Shown: positions 14,712 through 14,901 of the stretch, piece after piece
Layout: the number at the start of each line of letters is the position of its first letter
Position numbering within the stretch: position 1 is the first letter of the stretch
Source of the DNA: an uncultured Clostridium sp.
GTDB lineage: Bacteria > Bacillota > Clostridia > TANB77 > CAG-508
DNA length: 14,901 bases
Direction: 5' to 3'
Assembly (NCBI GenBank): GCA_945610215.1
Contig: CALYZR010000001.1
Coordinates: forward strand, 1 to 14,901
The notes under the pieces: model-generated
What the model saw: only the letters and a program-made list of their open reading frames with translations
The model's database searches: none
Told to the model about the DNA's origin: nothing
Position numbers and translations under genes: made by a program

Positions 14712-14778
14712 TTCCTTATCCCTCCTCAAACTTATTCTAATATAATCTTTTGAATTTGAGAAATGTGCAAATTATTTA

Positions 14779-14807
14779 ATTATAAATTTGACAGAAAAAA
14801 AGAGCAA
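14779..14807 (-). promoter_or_regulatory. Possible promoter of the operon
   Basis: A perfect TATAAT on the minus strand (14779-14784) has TTGCTC (14802-14807) at a spacing of 17 bases as a possible -35 element. The -35 matches the consensus only in part, and AT-rich DNA yields many chance -10 boxes. Transcription would start near 14772 and leave a leader of about 60 bases before the 101-residue gene. The -35 lies in the arm of the terminator hairpin just upstream. Confidence 0.4.
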
Positions 14808-14825
14808 TATTTTAAATATCACTCT
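14795..14825 (-). terminator. Intrinsic terminator of an upstream off-window gene
   Basis: On the minus strand AGAGTGATAT pairs with ATATTGCTCT (10 bp with two G-U pairs, five-base loop; 14801-14825). It is followed by a run of seven T residues (14795-14801, the first shared with the stem). No gene precedes it within the window, so it would end a gene beyond the right edge and isolate the operon described here. Bases 14826-14901 contain no gene that I can see. Confidence 0.68.
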
Positions 14826-14901
14826 TAAAACTACTCTATAACTTGTAATTTGAAAACCATAAAACGATTTTTTTAATACAATATTGTTGCCACACTTAGG
14901 A

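Noticed and set aside
14709..14729. TTG start at 14729 for the first small protein
   Set aside because: The TTG overlaps the AGGAGG that serves the ATG at 14711, so it has no binding site of its own.
14788..14817. Plus-strand promoter with TTGACA at 14788-14793
   Set aside because: No good -10 box lies at the right distance, and no plus-strand gene follows before the window edge.
1..14901. tRNA, rRNA, CRISPR array, insertion sequence or integrase
   Set aside because: No cloverleaf, spaced repeats, transposase or recombinase motif was found on either strand by reading.

Overview
The window is a very AT-rich stretch in which every supported gene lies on the minus strand, so transcription runs from high to low coordinates. 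TGG is the only tryptophan codon and TGA is used as a stop, so the standard bacterial code fits. Shine-Dalgarno sites of the AGGAGG type, a PrgI/Maff2/VirB6/VirB4/CHAP conjugation set and a class B sortase point to a low-GC Bacillota, most likely a gut or anaerobic Clostridia-like host. The window holds the mobilisation and type IV secretion core of an integrative and conjugative element of the broad Tn1549/CTn kind. No integrase, excisionase, attachment site or partition gene is visible, so the ends of the element are not proven to lie here.

The layout, in transcription order, starts at 14901-14069. An intrinsic terminator of an off-window gene (14795-14825) carries a possible promoter in its tail, followed by two small helical proteins of unknown role and a terminator-like hairpin (14031-14065). 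Next come a DUF3848-like small protein (13650-13994) and a TOPRIM protein (12642-13628). The 142-base gap after it (12500-12641) is dense in inverted repeats and is the best oriT candidate. The relaxosome and coupling block follows: MobC-like protein, MobA/VirD2-type relaxase, PcfB-like protein (DUF3801), a 71-residue protein, and a VirD4-type coupling ATPase. The coupling gene is split by one extra base in an A run at 9273-9277. Its 3' end carries a strong terminator (7933-7977).

The mating-channel block comes next: Maff2 pilin-like protein, VirB6/TrbL-like membrane protein, an unrecognised 219-residue protein, PrgI (VirB3-like), VirB4 ATPase, class B sortase, and a membrane-anchored CHAP peptidoglycan hydrolase. 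A perfect 13-bp-stem terminator (1224-1276) closes the block.

Beyond that terminator sits a separate tight cluster: a metallo-beta-lactamase-fold hydrolase, a 58-residue small protein not recognised, and an MmcQ/YjbR-family protein. This may be cargo of the element or flanking chromosome.

Read together, MobC and the relaxase would nick at oriT, and PcfB and VirD4 would bring the relaxase-DNA complex to the channel. VirB4 would power a channel built of VirB6, PrgI and Maff2, and the CHAP hydrolase would open the cell wall. The sortase may attach an adhesin encoded elsewhere. The strongest points for a second look are the VirD4 frameshift, the terminator dividing the transfer operon between coupling and channel genes, the structured oriT candidate, and several short genes that cannot be assigned.
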